From Bradyrhizobium sp. SK17 (GTDB lineage Bacteria > Pseudomonadota > Alphaproteobacteria > Rhizobiales > Xanthobacteraceae): DNA of 64,000 bases. Position numbers and translations under genes: made by a program. This document shows positions 9,269-17,093 of the stretch, piece after piece. The stretch spans positions 6,649,001 to 6,713,000 of the forward strand of contig NZ_CP025113.1 of NCBI RefSeq assembly GCF_002831585.1. Direction: 5' to 3'. Positions within the stretch are counted from its first letter, which is position 1; every line of letters begins with the position of its first letter. The notes under the pieces are model-generated. The model had not been told where the DNA came from and did not search any database. It saw nothing but the letters and a program-made list of their open reading frames with translations.

Positions 9269-9499
9269 CTATTTCGGCTTCTTGGCAGGATCAGGGGCCG
9301 GCTTGGTGACGCCCCAGGGATCGTATTTCTCCTTGGGCTCGGGGATACGATCGAGCGCAGCCTTGTAGGCCTTCTCGTCGATCTGGGGCTTCTTCTCCGT
9401 CTTCTTGTCATCGCCGCCGCCACCCCCGCGCCGGCCTTGAGCCAGGGTCGGTGTCGCGATCAGCGCCAGAACGACGGCAGCAACCGTGAAGCTTTTCAT
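9269..9499 (-). CDS. Secreted small DPWG-motif protein, 76 aa
   Basis: This is the intact paralogue of the frameshifted gene at 2278-2579. A signal peptide (MKSFTVAAVVLALIATPTLA) precedes a Gly/Lys-rich stretch (GRRGGGGGDDKKTEKK) and the shared core DEKAYKAALDRIPEPKEKYD then PWG, ending in a Pro/Lys tail. The start at 9499 follows GGGAGAGAGACTGAC and is better than the upstream MLLRLWG. Secretion to the periplasm or envelope is inferred; function is unknown. It stands alone between the caspase-like gene and a divergent lipoprotein gene. Confidence 0.75.
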   Translation of the reverse strand: MKSFTVAAVVLALIATPTLAQGRRGGGGGDDKKTEKKPQIDEKAYKAALDRIPEPKEKYDPWGVTKPAPDPAKKPK

Positions 9500-9659
9500 G
9501 TCAGTCTCTCTCCCCCAAAGCCGTAGCAACATCCGGCAATACCTCTACGCCAAAGATAACTTGTCTCTCGACATTTGTTGATCGACAAAGCGCGGCATAC
9601 CGCGAATTCAGCGCCACCAGGGGGGCGCAATCGAGGCAACGGCACATTAAATCCGCTCG

Positions 9660-10112
9660 ATGGGACAGGGACAAGTACATGTGGCCGCGCTGCTGGCCGG
9701 CGCCGCCTTGATCTTGAGTGGCTGCGGGCTGGCGGACAGCCATGCGGTGTGGCCGGAGGTATTGAAGGTCAAGGCCAACGAGCCCGCGCCGCTCGAAGCG
9801 CCGCCCGATGTCAAGCGGCTGGTCGCGGGCCGATTGGACTCGGTCTTCACCGCCGGATCGCAGCCCGCTCATGTTCGGGTCTCCGCCCCGCTGCACGACC
9901 CGCGCGGCACCGGCTGGACCGCCTGCGTGCGCGCCGAACTGACGTCAGTGATCGGTAAGCCGCTGGGGACCCAGACCTATCGCATCTTCATCAATGACGG
10001 CGCGATCTTCGATCGGCGGCAGGCCGAGGCTGACGATAATTGCGTGACCGAGACCTACGAACCGGTCGAGAGCACCGTGGCAGCGGACGCGCAACGAAGC
10101 ACGAAACCCTAG
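9660..10112 (+). CDS. Lipoprotein of unknown function, 150 aa
   Basis: The N-terminus MGQGQVHVAALLAGAALILS ends in the lipobox LSGC, giving a lipid-anchored mature protein of about 130 residues. The body (HVRVSAPLHDPRGTGWTACV, then TYRIFINDGAIFDRRQA) looks like a single alpha/beta domain with two cysteines that may pair (TACVRA and DDNCVTE). The fold is not one I can name. The mature protein carries many prolines just after the anchor (NEPAPLEAPPD), suggesting a linker out from the membrane. It is probably monocistronic. Confidence 0.75.
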   Translation: MGQGQVHVAALLAGAALILSGCGLADSHAVWPEVLKVKANEPAPLEAPPDVKRLVAGRLDSVFTAGSQPAHVRVSAPLHDPRGTGWTACVRAELTSVIGKPLGTQTYRIFINDGAIFDRRQAEADDNCVTETYEPVESTVAADAQRSTKP

Positions 10113-10265
10113 GTGCGGAGCCGGCGCCGGCATCGACCTGCCGACAATCCCCGATGAATCCGTCGAAAATGCCCCAAAGTGGCTGTGTTTGAGGGTCCGG
10201 AAGTTGCCATTTCTCCGGGAACGCGCTTATGACTACGCGCAGGATCGTAAACGTGAGACATTGAA

Positions 10266-11237
10266 ATGGCGATGGAATTGAGGGGCGCGAGCGGCGAGGG
10301 ATTTGCGACGATTGCGGCTGATGGTCGGGTGTTGGATGCCTGGTTTCCTCAGCCGCGGCTGGTTGCGCAGGCCGACAAGGCCGCAACGCTGCGACTGACC
10401 AATGACGAGATCAACAAGTCGCTGGGACAGTCGGCGGACGGATGTGTGCGACACGACGACATCCGCAATGTCGACATCGTTGCGATTCGGACCGAGATCG
10501 GCTCCCTTGCATCTGCGCCAACCGATGTGCACGACGCATATCTTCGCCTGCAACTCCTGAGCCACCGGCTGGTGCAGCCGAATTGCCTGAACCTCGATGG
10601 CATTTTCGGTCTGCTGCCCAACGTTGCCTGGACCACCCTCGGACCCTGTGATTGCGCGCGTGTCCCGGAAGCACGAATGCTGGCGCGCAAGCGCGGCACG
10701 GCGTTCGAGGTGACCGGCGTGGACAAGTTTCCGCGCATGACTGACTACGTGACGCATGCGGACGTGAGAATTGCCGATGCGGATCGCGTCAGGCTCGGAG
10801 CCTATTTGGCTCCGGGCACGACCGTCATGCATGAAGGCTTCTGCAATTTCAATGCGGGCACGCTCGGTCCCTGCATGGTCGAAGGCCGGATCAGCGCCGG
10901 CGTGGTCGTGGCGAGCGGCAGCGACATTGGCGGCGGCGCGTCGATCATGGGCACCCTGTCCGGCGGCGGGAAGGAGAAGATCACAGTCGGCGAGCGCTGC
11001 CTGATCGGAGCCAACGCCGGTATCGGTATTTCGTTGGGCGACGATTGTATCGTCGAGGCAGGCTGTTACATCACGGCAGGCGCCCGCATCCTCCTGCAAG
11101 ATGGCCGGGTGCTGAAGGCCAAGGAGCTCTCGGGCCACAAGGGCCTGCTGTTCCGTCGCAATTCCCAGAGCGGCGCTCTCGAGGCAACCAGACGTGCGCA
11201 GAACTGGGACGGCCTCAACGCGCAACTTCACGCCTAG
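10266..11237 (+). CDS. dapD: Tetrahydrodipicolinate N-succinyltransferase, actinobacterial/pseudomonad type, 323 aa
   Basis: DapD transfers succinate from succinyl-CoA to tetrahydrodipicolinate in lysine and diaminopimelate synthesis. Motifs match the long Mycobacterium/Pseudomonas type rather than the short E. coli type: VDKFPRMTDYV, LGAYLAPGTTVMHEGF, FNAGTLG, MVEGRISAGVVV (catalytic Glu206), GGGASIMGTLSGGG and the ending ARELSG-like AKELSGHKGLLFRRNS. The left-handed beta-helix hexapeptide repeats occupy roughly 160-290. Alphaproteobacteria usually carry the E. coli type near dapE, so this is likely a second or transferred copy; no other lysine gene is adjacent. RBS is weak (GTGAGACATTGAA). 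Function is confident, the physiological need for it is not. Confidence 0.88.
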   Translation: MAMELRGASGEGFATIAADGRVLDAWFPQPRLVAQADKAATLRLTNDEINKSLGQSADGCVRHDDIRNVDIVAIRTEIGSLASAPTDVHDAYLRLQLLSHRLVQPNCLNLDGIFGLLPNVAWTTLGPCDCARVPEARMLARKRGTAFEVTGVDKFPRMTDYVTHADVRIADADRVRLGAYLAPGTTVMHEGFCNFNAGTLGPCMVEGRISAGVVVASGSDIGGGASIMGTLSGGGKEKITVGERCLIGANAGIGISLGDDCIVEAGCYITAGARILLQDGRVLKAKELSGHKGLLFRRNSQSGALEATRRAQNWDGLNAQLHA

Positions 11238-11338
11238 AGCATGATCCGGAAAAGCGCGAAGCGGTTTTCCGAAAAGACCATGCGCAAACAAGAAGCTAAA
11301 GCGAGATGACGATTCAACCTCATCTCATTTCGCTTTAG
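11238..11338 (+). repeat. Family A intergenic repeat, copy 2
   Basis: It starts AGCATGATCCGGAAAAGCG directly after the dapD TAG and ends CATTTCGCTTTAG. Nearly identical to copy 1, including the middle segment CAAACAAGAAGCTAAAGCGA. The right half forms a hairpin AAAGCGAGATG / CATTTCGCTTT with mismatches. Confidence 0.85.
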
Positions 11339-11471
11339 CCCCGTTCGCGCGAGGAAGTCGCCGACTTGCGGCGCGTCAGCTTCCAGCGTGACGCGCCGAC
11401 CACGACTGTCACCGTATCGTTATGAGCCTTCGCGATTTCCGCGGCTACCCTGTCGCGGCGAGCGGAGGATC

Positions 11472-13040
11472 ATGTCGGTCATGAGCGCATTGCTGTCCGC
11501 ACTGATGACGAGCGGGATCCGTGCCGCGTTGGCCACCGTCGCTGGCCTGTTGATCGGCCTTGGCGGCGCGCACGGCGAGACGATCAGGCCGCGGCCCTGT
11601 GACATCTACGCCGCCGCGCATACGCCATGCGTCGCCGCGCACAGCACGGTGAGAGCGCTCTACGACGGATATGCCGGTGCCCTCTATCAGGTGAAGCGGA
11701 CTTCAGACGGCGCCACCGAAAACGTCGGCCTGCTCTCGGACGGCTACGCGAACGCCGCGGCGCAGGACAAATTCTGCGCCAGCACCGCCTGCATCATCAC
11801 CCGGATCTACGACCAGTCGCCCCGGCATAACGACCTCACCATCGCAGCCGGCGGACATTACAAGGGGCCCGGCGCCGGAGGGGCCGACCTCGGCGCCGCC
11901 GCCGACGCGCTTCCGGTCACGGCCGGCGGTCATCAGGTCTACGGCGTCTCGATCTCGCCCGGCATGGGCTATCACAACGTCAGGACGACGGGCGTTGCGG
12001 CGAAGGGCGAGCCGGAGGGGATGTACATGGTTTCCTCCGCAACCCATTTCAATTCGGGGTGCTGCTTCGACTATGGCAATGCCGAGACGAGCAGCACCGA
12101 CACCGGTGCCGGCCATATGGATGCGCTCAATGTCAGTCGCGATCTGGAATGGCCGAACTGCCGCAATGAGCCAGGGCCCGGGGTGCACGCGGACCTCGAG
12201 AACGGGATTTTCCACTGGGATCAGCGAAGCTGCAATCCAGCCGCAAGGATCAGTGGCGGGCCACGCCCGTTCATCTCGGCCTGGCTGAAGAACAATGGCC
12301 AATCCCGGTTTGCGTTGAAGTGGGGTGACGCCCAGTCCGGCGGGCTCAACAAGATTTATGCCGGTGGCCTGCCGCGTGGCTATGCGCCGATGCGGCAGGA
12401 GGGCGCGATCATCCTCGGCATCGGCGGCGACAACAGCCACGGCTCCGCGGGCTCGTTCTTCGAAGGCGCGATGACGGCGGGCTTTCCGACCGACGGTGCC
12501 GACGACGCGGTCCAGTCCAACATTGTTGCCGCGGGCTATGGCGCGCCGAGCGGCCTGTCCGGAACGCTGGCGCCGGGATCGGAAATCTCGCTGCGGGCGA
12601 CCACCGCATGCTGCACGGCAGACTCTCTCCGCAACCAGAACGGCACCGCCGTGATCGCGCCGATCACGTCGCGCAGTGCCGCAGCGGACAGACGCGACGC
12701 GACCTGGATCGTGCGACGGGGCCTCGCCGACAATGCCTGCGTCTCCTTCGAATCCAAGGGCAGTCCGGGTGACTTCCTGCGGCACCAGAACGCCGTGCTC
12801 CGCATGCAGCCATTCGACGGCACGGCGCTCAATCGGTCCGACGCGACCTTCTGCCCGGAGCCGGGGAAAAGCGGCAAGGGAAACTCATTCCACGCAGTGA
12901 ACGCCCCGGCGAAATACATTCGCCACTATTACGGCAAGGTCTATATCGCGGGTGACGGCGACGACAAGAATCCCTGGGACGCCAAGGCGCTTTGGAGTGA
13001 CGACGCCAGCTTCGTCGTCGGTCCGCCCTGGTCGCCATAG
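11472..13040 (+). CDS. Secreted alpha-L-arabinofuranosidase, GH54 with CBM42, 522 aa
   Basis: The protein matches the AbfB architecture: signal peptide (to about residue 35, GLGGAHG), a GH54 catalytic domain from PCDIYAAAHTPCVAAHS to about residue 355, and an arabinose-binding CBM42 beta-trefoil in the last 150 residues. The GH54 nucleophile is Glu205 in GCCFDYGNAE and the acid/base is Asp320 in IGGDNSHGS; the paired cysteines of the nucleophile region (GCCF) are kept. It should release arabinose from plant arabinan and arabinoxylan outside the cell. The ATG at 11472 has GCGGAGGATC just before it. GH54 is mostly fungal, so a transferred origin is plausible. No other hemicellulase is nearby. 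Confidence 0.88.
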   Translation: MSVMSALLSALMTSGIRAALATVAGLLIGLGGAHGETIRPRPCDIYAAAHTPCVAAHSTVRALYDGYAGALYQVKRTSDGATENVGLLSDGYANAAAQDKFCASTACIITRIYDQSPRHNDLTIAAGGHYKGPGAGGADLGAAADALPVTAGGHQVYGVSISPGMGYHNVRTTGVAAKGEPEGMYMVSSATHFNSGCCFDYGNAETSSTDTGAGHMDALNVSRDLEWPNCRNEPGPGVHADLENGIFHWDQRSCNPAARISGGPRPFISAWLKNNGQSRFALKWGDAQSGGLNKIYAGGLPRGYAPMRQEGAIILGIGGDNSHGSAGSFFEGAMTAGFPTDGADDAVQSNIVAAGYGAPSGLSGTLAPGSEISLRATTACCTADSLRNQNGTAVIAPITSRSAAADRRDATWIVRRGLADNACVSFESKGSPGDFLRHQNAVLRMQPFDGTALNRSDATFCPEPGKSGKGNSFHAVNAPAKYIRHYYGKVYIAGDGDDKNPWDAKALWSDDASFVVGPPWSP

Positions 13041-13079
13041 ACCGTGTCTCGACCTTATGCTGAACAGTCCGTTAACCTG

Positions 13080-13098
13080 ACCGCTCAAATTGAGCGGT
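13080..13098. promoter_or_regulatory. Perfect 9+1+9 palindrome
   Basis: ACCGCTCAA and its exact reverse complement flank a single A, 92 bp before the acetyltransferase start and 40 bp after the arabinofuranosidase stop. No T-run follows, so a dimeric-repressor operator fits at least as well as a terminator. No regulator is coded next to it. Confidence 0.35.
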
Positions 13099-13190
13099 AG
13101 CCTCAACGGCATTTTCCATCTCTTCGGGATAACTTCGCGAGCTGTGACGAACGCAGGCCGAACAGCCTCGCGGACCGGGGAAACAAGGAC

Positions 13191-14375
13191 GTGGCCGATA
13201 TTGCTGACCAGGCAATGATCCGCCGTGCATCGCGCCAGGATGCCACGGACGATCGCGCGTTGCCGCCGCTGTCGGCCGCCCCCGTCGGGGCGTGGCGCGC
13301 GCTGGCCGAACGTGCGATCGAGCCCAATGGCTACTATCAACCCGACTGGGAGCTGGCGGTCGATGCCTCCGCGCGCGGCCGCACCGGCGCTGCGCTGCTC
13401 AGCGCCTCCGGTGACGCCGGGCAATTGATCGGGCTGTTGCCGGTCATTCCGATGCGGCGGATCACCCGGATGCCGCTGCCCGCGCTGGTCGGTGCCGAAC
13501 CCTATGGCACGTTGTGCACGCCGCTGCTCGACCGCGACGCCGCCGAGCAAGCCGTGGGCAAGTTGTTGCAGCAGGCCCGCAACGCGGGCGCGCATGCGCT
13601 GATCGTGCGTACCATGTCGCTCGAGGGCCCTGCCATGACGGCGATCCGCGCGGTGCTGGCGCGGGACGGTTTGCAGCCCCGCGTGCTGAGCGCCTATCAG
13701 CGCGCACAGCTCGATGCGACGCGCGATGCCGACGACCTGCTGCGCGACGCGCTCGGATCGAAGAAGCTGAAGGAGCTGCGGCGCCAGCGTCATCGCCTGT
13801 CCGAACACGGCGCGGTGCGGTTCGATGTCGCACGCACGCCGCGCGCCGTCGCCGCGGCGCTCGAGACCTTCCTCGCGCTCGAGGCCGGTGGCTGGAAGGG
13901 CAAGCGCGGCACCGCGCTCAGCCAGCATGCCGGCGACGCCGCCTTCATCCGCCGCGCGACGTCGGCGATGGCCGAGACTGGCCGTTGCGAGATCATCACG
14001 CTGCATGCCGGCGGCACGCCGGTCGCAGCCGGCATCGTGGTGCGCCACCAGGATCGCGCGTTCTTCTTCAAGATCGGCATCGACGAGCGCTTTGCCAGGC
14101 ATTCACCCGGCACGCAATTGACGCTGGATCTCACGCGTCATCTCTGCGCCGATCCCGCGATCAATTCGGCCGATTCCACCGCAGCGCCCGGCCATCCGAT
14201 GATCGACCCGATCTGGCGCGGCCGCTTCGCGATCGGCGACGTGCTGCTGCCGCTGCGGCGCCGCGATCCGCTGGTCGGCGCCATTCATGCCGCACTGACC
14301 CTGAACAATGTCGCCTACGAGGCCGCCCGCGGCGCGGTCCGGCTCATCCGCCGCCGCCGCGGCAAGCCCGGCTAG
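13191..14375 (+). CDS. GNAT-fold acetyltransferase, BioF2/CelD-like, 394 aa
   Basis: The sequence has the two-lobed layout of the BioF2-like (CelD/FemAB-related) acetyltransferases: an N-terminal lobe with QPDWELAVDASARG and LIGLLPVIPMRRI, and a C-terminal GNAT lobe with KKLKELRRQRHRLSEHG, LEAGGWKGKRGTAL, FIRRATSAMAETGRCEIITL and FFFKIGIDERFARHSPGTQL. GWKGKRGTAL and HSPGTQL are hallmark stretches. Such proteins sit in polysaccharide or cell-surface gene sets, but here no such genes are adjacent. Translation starts with GTG at 13191 (AACAAGGAC before it); MIRRAS at 13215 is an alternative. The stop TAG lies in a family B repeat. Confidence 0.85.
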   Translation: MADIADQAMIRRASRQDATDDRALPPLSAAPVGAWRALAERAIEPNGYYQPDWELAVDASARGRTGAALLSASGDAGQLIGLLPVIPMRRITRMPLPALVGAEPYGTLCTPLLDRDAAEQAVGKLLQQARNAGAHALIVRTMSLEGPAMTAIRAVLARDGLQPRVLSAYQRAQLDATRDADDLLRDALGSKKLKELRRQRHRLSEHGAVRFDVARTPRAVAAALETFLALEAGGWKGKRGTALSQHAGDAAFIRRATSAMAETGRCEIITLHAGGTPVAAGIVVRHQDRAFFFKIGIDERFARHSPGTQLTLDLTRHLCADPAINSADSTAAPGHPMIDPIWRGRFAIGDVLLPLRRRDPLVGAIHAALTLNNVAYEAARGAVRLIRRRRGKPG

Positions 14376-14477
14376 AGCCTTTCCCGTCCCGATGGAATCG
14401 GGACGGGGCTCTAGGTTCTTGTCTTGACGCGTTTTCTTCACGCGAACCGGTATCCACTTCGCTCGAAAACGCTCTAG
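14373..14477 (+). repeat. Family B intergenic repeat, copy 1
   Basis: The element opens with a hairpin (TAGAGCC and GGCTCTA ends, with CCCGTCCCGAT/ATCGGGACGGG inner arms) and continues GACGCGTTTTCTTCACGCGA, then ACTTCGCTCGAAAACGCTCT. Its first three bases are the acetyltransferase stop codon. Related copies are at 39361-39459 and, inverted, 46077-46180. Confidence 0.85.
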
Positions 14478-14563
14478 CGCGGCCCCCTCTTACGCGAGCC
14501 TGCGCGGATCGATAGGCTTGGCGCGACGGCCTCGAGCCGATGACATCGTGATCCGGCGGGAAC

Positions 14564-15397
14564 GTGACGATCCAGCAATGCTACGTCCGGCAAGACGCGC
14601 TGACCGACCCTGGCGCATTCGCCGGAGCATATGACGATCTGCCGGAGACGATCGCCGGACTGCGCGAGGTCGTCTCTGGGCTGATCGTCCATGTCGCCCT
14701 GGCGCAGCTCTACGACATGCCGCCCGATGCCCCGATGATCAGGCAAACCCAGCCGGTCGCCGATCGGTTGCAAGCGACCCAGGCGTCGTTCGCCGGATCG
14801 CTCACCGCGACACGCCCGCCGCGCAATCGCACCTTCGGCACCTGTCGCGACTACGCGCTCCTGCTGTGCAGCATGCTCCGCCACCGGTCGATCCCGGCGC
14901 GGGTGCGCTGCGGCTTCGCCACCTACATCGCCGGCGACATCTATCACGACCACTGGATCTGCGAATATTGGTCGCCGGGCGAGCAGCGCTGGAGGCAGGC
15001 CGACGCGCAGCTCGATGCGCTTCAGATCGAGCAGCAGCAGATCACGTTCGACTGCGCGGACCTGCCGCGCGATGCGTTTCTTACGGCAGCGCAGGCCTGG
15101 CAGCTGGCGCGAAGCAACGCGGTCGCGGCCGGCGCCTTTGGGCATGCCGGGACCACCGGCCTGTGGTTTCTTCACGTCAATGTCTACCGCGACCTGTTGT
15201 CGCTCACGAACCGGCAAATGTCCGATTGGGATGGCTGGCGCGACGCGACGCCGGACAACAAGGTCCTGAAGATCGACGCTCTTGCCGAGCTCGACCGGAT
15301 TGCGGACATGGTCACGGCGTTCGAGAATGGCGCGGAGCAAATTGTCGCACTGGATCAAGCGGCATCACATCGCTTGACGCCACCCTGGCATTCGTAG
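14564..15397 (+). CDS. Transglutaminase-like (papain-fold) protein, 277 aa
   Basis: A transglutaminase-like core is seen with Cys94 in FGTCRDYALLLCSMLR, His130 in YHDHWICEYW and Asp147 in WRQADAQLD, the Cys-His-Asp order of the family. GTCRDYA is the usual active-site signature. The remaining C-terminal 110 residues (LLSLTNRQMSDWDGWRDATP) are helical and unassigned. There is no signal peptide, so it is cytoplasmic, and activity may be protease-like or peptidoglycan-unrelated amide hydrolysis. The start is GTG at 14564, with GGCGGGAAC before it. It stands alone, ending in a zone with two hairpins. Confidence 0.8.
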   Translation: MTIQQCYVRQDALTDPGAFAGAYDDLPETIAGLREVVSGLIVHVALAQLYDMPPDAPMIRQTQPVADRLQATQASFAGSLTATRPPRNRTFGTCRDYALLLCSMLRHRSIPARVRCGFATYIAGDIYHDHWICEYWSPGEQRWRQADAQLDALQIEQQQITFDCADLPRDAFLTAAQAWQLARSNAVAAGAFGHAGTTGLWFLHVNVYRDLLSLTNRQMSDWDGWRDATPDNKVLKIDALAELDRIADMVTAFENGAEQIVALDQAASHRLTPPWHS

Positions 15398-15426
15398 CGC
15401 GCCCGGCGCACTGAACGAACACCATT

Positions 15427-15461
15427 CATGGCTACGAACGGTTTACCCTTTCGTAGCCATG
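15427..15461. repeat. 12-bp inverted repeat hairpin
   Basis: CATGGCTACGAA (15427-15438) and its exact complement (15450-15461) enclose an 11-base loop, 30 bp after the transglutaminase-like stop. There is no T-tract, so termination is only one option. The arms include possible ATG codons on both strands but no frame. Confidence 0.5.
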
Positions 15462-15564
15462 CAGACACATCAGGAAATGATCGGGGCCGCCGTCAGGTTG
15501 GCGTCAGCTTGCCCCTCTAGCGTTGTGGTGCGCTGGTTCTCAGACGGCGCGTGCCCTTGCCTGG

Positions 15565-15600
15565 AAAGCCTCATCCGATGGAGACGTCGGGTGAGGCTTT
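15565..15600. terminator. Likely bidirectional terminator
   Basis: A 14-base stem (AAAGCCTCATCCGA against TCGGGTGAGGCTTT, with G-T pairs) closes an 8-base loop between two convergent genes, the transglutaminase-like gene and the NIPSNAP gene. AAA and TTT ends flank the stem, as in bidirectional rho-independent terminators. Confidence 0.6.
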
Positions 15601-15644
15601 CTACTCTGTCGGCTTTCGTCCTGCGCGGGCGAACGCCGCCCTTG

Positions 15645-16283
15645 TCATTGCAACGGCGAATGCGGCGCCGGCAGCATGATGGTCGAATTCATCTCCTCCA
15701 GCAGCAGCGTGCCCTTGCCGAGGAATTCCTGCCAGGCCGGGTCCTTCATCGCTGCGCCGCGCGCGGCGGCGCGGGCGTTGAGATCGGGATAGGCCCAGAT
15801 ATGGCAGACCTCATTCGGCTGCCCGGCGTCGGTGGCCCACAGGCCGACGATCTTCGAATACTTCTCGCGCTCCGGCATCACGCCGGTGAACAGATCGAGC
15901 CACTGCTTGACACCACCGAGCGGCTTGGCCCGGTAGTTGCGGAATTCGTAGAGGTTGCCCTTGGTGGCGGGGGCCACCGGCGGGATGATCGCGTTCATCA
16001 GCCGGACCTCCTGGCGCAGCAGCAGCGGACGGATCGCCGGAATGTATTCGCCGGTCCAGCGCGGATTCTTCCCGAGCTCGGCGCGCAGCTTCGTCCGCTC
16101 GTTGAGATCGGCGTAGCTCCACATGTGCATGACCTGATTGAGCGGACCGATCTCGGTGATCCAGTAGCCCTCCAGCTTGCCGAAATTATCGGCGCGGATG
16201 TCGCGCGAGATCGTGCTCGCCGCCTTCACCATCTCGCCGACGGTGCCTGGACGTACCGTGTAGGTGCGCAGCTCATAGATCAT
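15645..16283 (-). CDS. NIPSNAP-family protein with two domains, 212 aa
   Basis: Two dimeric alpha/beta-barrel NIPSNAP repeats are visible: MIYELRTYTVRPGTVGEMVK to about residue 100, and LYEFRNYRAKPLGGVKQW to the end. Both contain the HMWSYADLNER / HIWAYPDLNAR motif that marks the family. Members bind small hydrophobic ligands or act like monooxygenase-fold proteins; none of this is settled for bacterial ones. ATG at 16283 follows a GGGAGACAACC run that is a good RBS. The stop of the frnE-like gene and its terminator lie just upstream on the same strand. Confidence 0.85.
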   Translation of the reverse strand: MIYELRTYTVRPGTVGEMVKAASTISRDIRADNFGKLEGYWITEIGPLNQVMHMWSYADLNERTKLRAELGKNPRWTGEYIPAIRPLLLRQEVRLMNAIIPPVAPATKGNLYEFRNYRAKPLGGVKQWLDLFTGVMPEREKYSKIVGLWATDAGQPNEVCHIWAYPDLNARAAARGAAMKDPAWQEFLGKGTLLLEEMNSTIMLPAPHSPLQ

Positions 16284-16325
16284 GGTTGTCTCCCTGATTG
16301 TTTCCGATGGATGGTGGGCAAACGA

Positions 16326-16349
16326 AAAGCCCGGCATGAGCCGGGCTTT
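16326..16349 (-). terminator. Rho-independent terminator of the DsbA-like gene
   Basis: A 10-base stem (AAAGCCCGGC and its complement) with tetraloop ATGA is followed, on the minus strand, by TTTTCGTTTG. It starts 17 bases after the stop of the DsbA-family gene. Confidence 0.85.
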
Positions 16350-16365
16350 CGATGAGGATTGCGGA

Positions 16366-17031
16366 CTATTCCGCGGCCTGCGCGTTGATCTCGGCCGAGA
16401 CCTGGCGGATGGCGCGGGCGAGCTGCTCGGCCGGCTGGGCGCCGGACACGGCGTATTTCTGCGCGAACACGAAGGTCGGCACGCCGGAGATGCCCTTCTC
16501 GGCGGCCTCCTGGGCCTGCGCCGAGACCAGGGCGACATCCTCGTCGCTGGCAAGACGCTTGCGCACGTCGTCGGCGTCGAGCCCGACATCGCTTGCCGCC
16601 TGCACCAGCACGTTGGTGTCGGTGAGATCACCGCCGTCGCGGAAATACAATTCCATCAGCCGCTGCTTCATCTCTGCCGCCTTGCCCTTGGCCTCGGCCC
16701 AATGGATCAGGCGGTGGCAGTCGATCGTGTTGGGCTGGCGCTTGACGAGCTCGGGGTGGTAGGTCAGCCCCTCCTCGTTGGCAGCGGCGACCACGCGGCC
16801 GGCAATCCCCTTGTAGGCGTCGACCGAGCCGAACTTGGCGGTCAGATATTCGTCGCGGCTGATGCCCTCGCGCGGTACCCAATTGTTGAGGAAGAACGGC
16901 CGCCAGTGCACCTCGACCGGTACGTCGGGCACCAGCTTGAGCGCGTCCTCGATGCGATGCTTGCCGATATAGCACCAGGGGCAAACGACGTCGGAGACGA
17001 TGTCGAGGCGAAGCGGCTTCAGATCGCTCAT
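16366..17031 (-). CDS. DsbA-family oxidoreductase, FrnE-like, 221 aa
   Basis: The protein has the DsbA/thioredoxin fold with an inserted helical domain. The active site Cys17-Pro-Trp-Cys20 lies in DVVCPWCYIGKH, and GISGVPTFVFAQKYAVSGAQ carries the cis-Pro loop. These belong to the cytosolic FrnE/2-hydroxychromene-carboxylate isomerase group, which handle thiol-disulfide exchange or glutathione-linked isomerisation; no signal peptide is present. It is separated from the divergent-looking XRE gene on the same strand by 62 bp and ends in a strong terminator, so it may be its own unit. Function is well supported, substrate is not. Confidence 0.9.
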   Translation of the reverse strand: MSDLKPLRLDIVSDVVCPWCYIGKHRIEDALKLVPDVPVEVHWRPFFLNNWVPREGISRDEYLTAKFGSVDAYKGIAGRVVAAANEEGLTYHPELVKRQPNTIDCHRLIHWAEAKGKAAEMKQRLMELYFRDGGDLTDTNVLVQAASDVGLDADDVRKRLASDEDVALVSAQAQEAAEKGISGVPTFVFAQKYAVSGAQPAEQLARAIRQVSAEINAQAAE

Positions 17032-17093
17032 GGCGGGGCTCCCGGCGCAAGTGGAACCCCAAAATTAGGCCGAAAGCGCCCCGAGACAAGCCG

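Noticed and set aside
13067..13078. GTTAAC site upstream of the GNAT gene as a CtrA box
   Set aside because: The matching half is TGAA, and no link of the gene with the cell cycle is evident.
15427..15461. Hairpin as a small RNA or riboswitch
   Set aside because: The stem is simple with no conserved aptamer features and sits between convergent genes; a 3' hairpin is the simpler reading.
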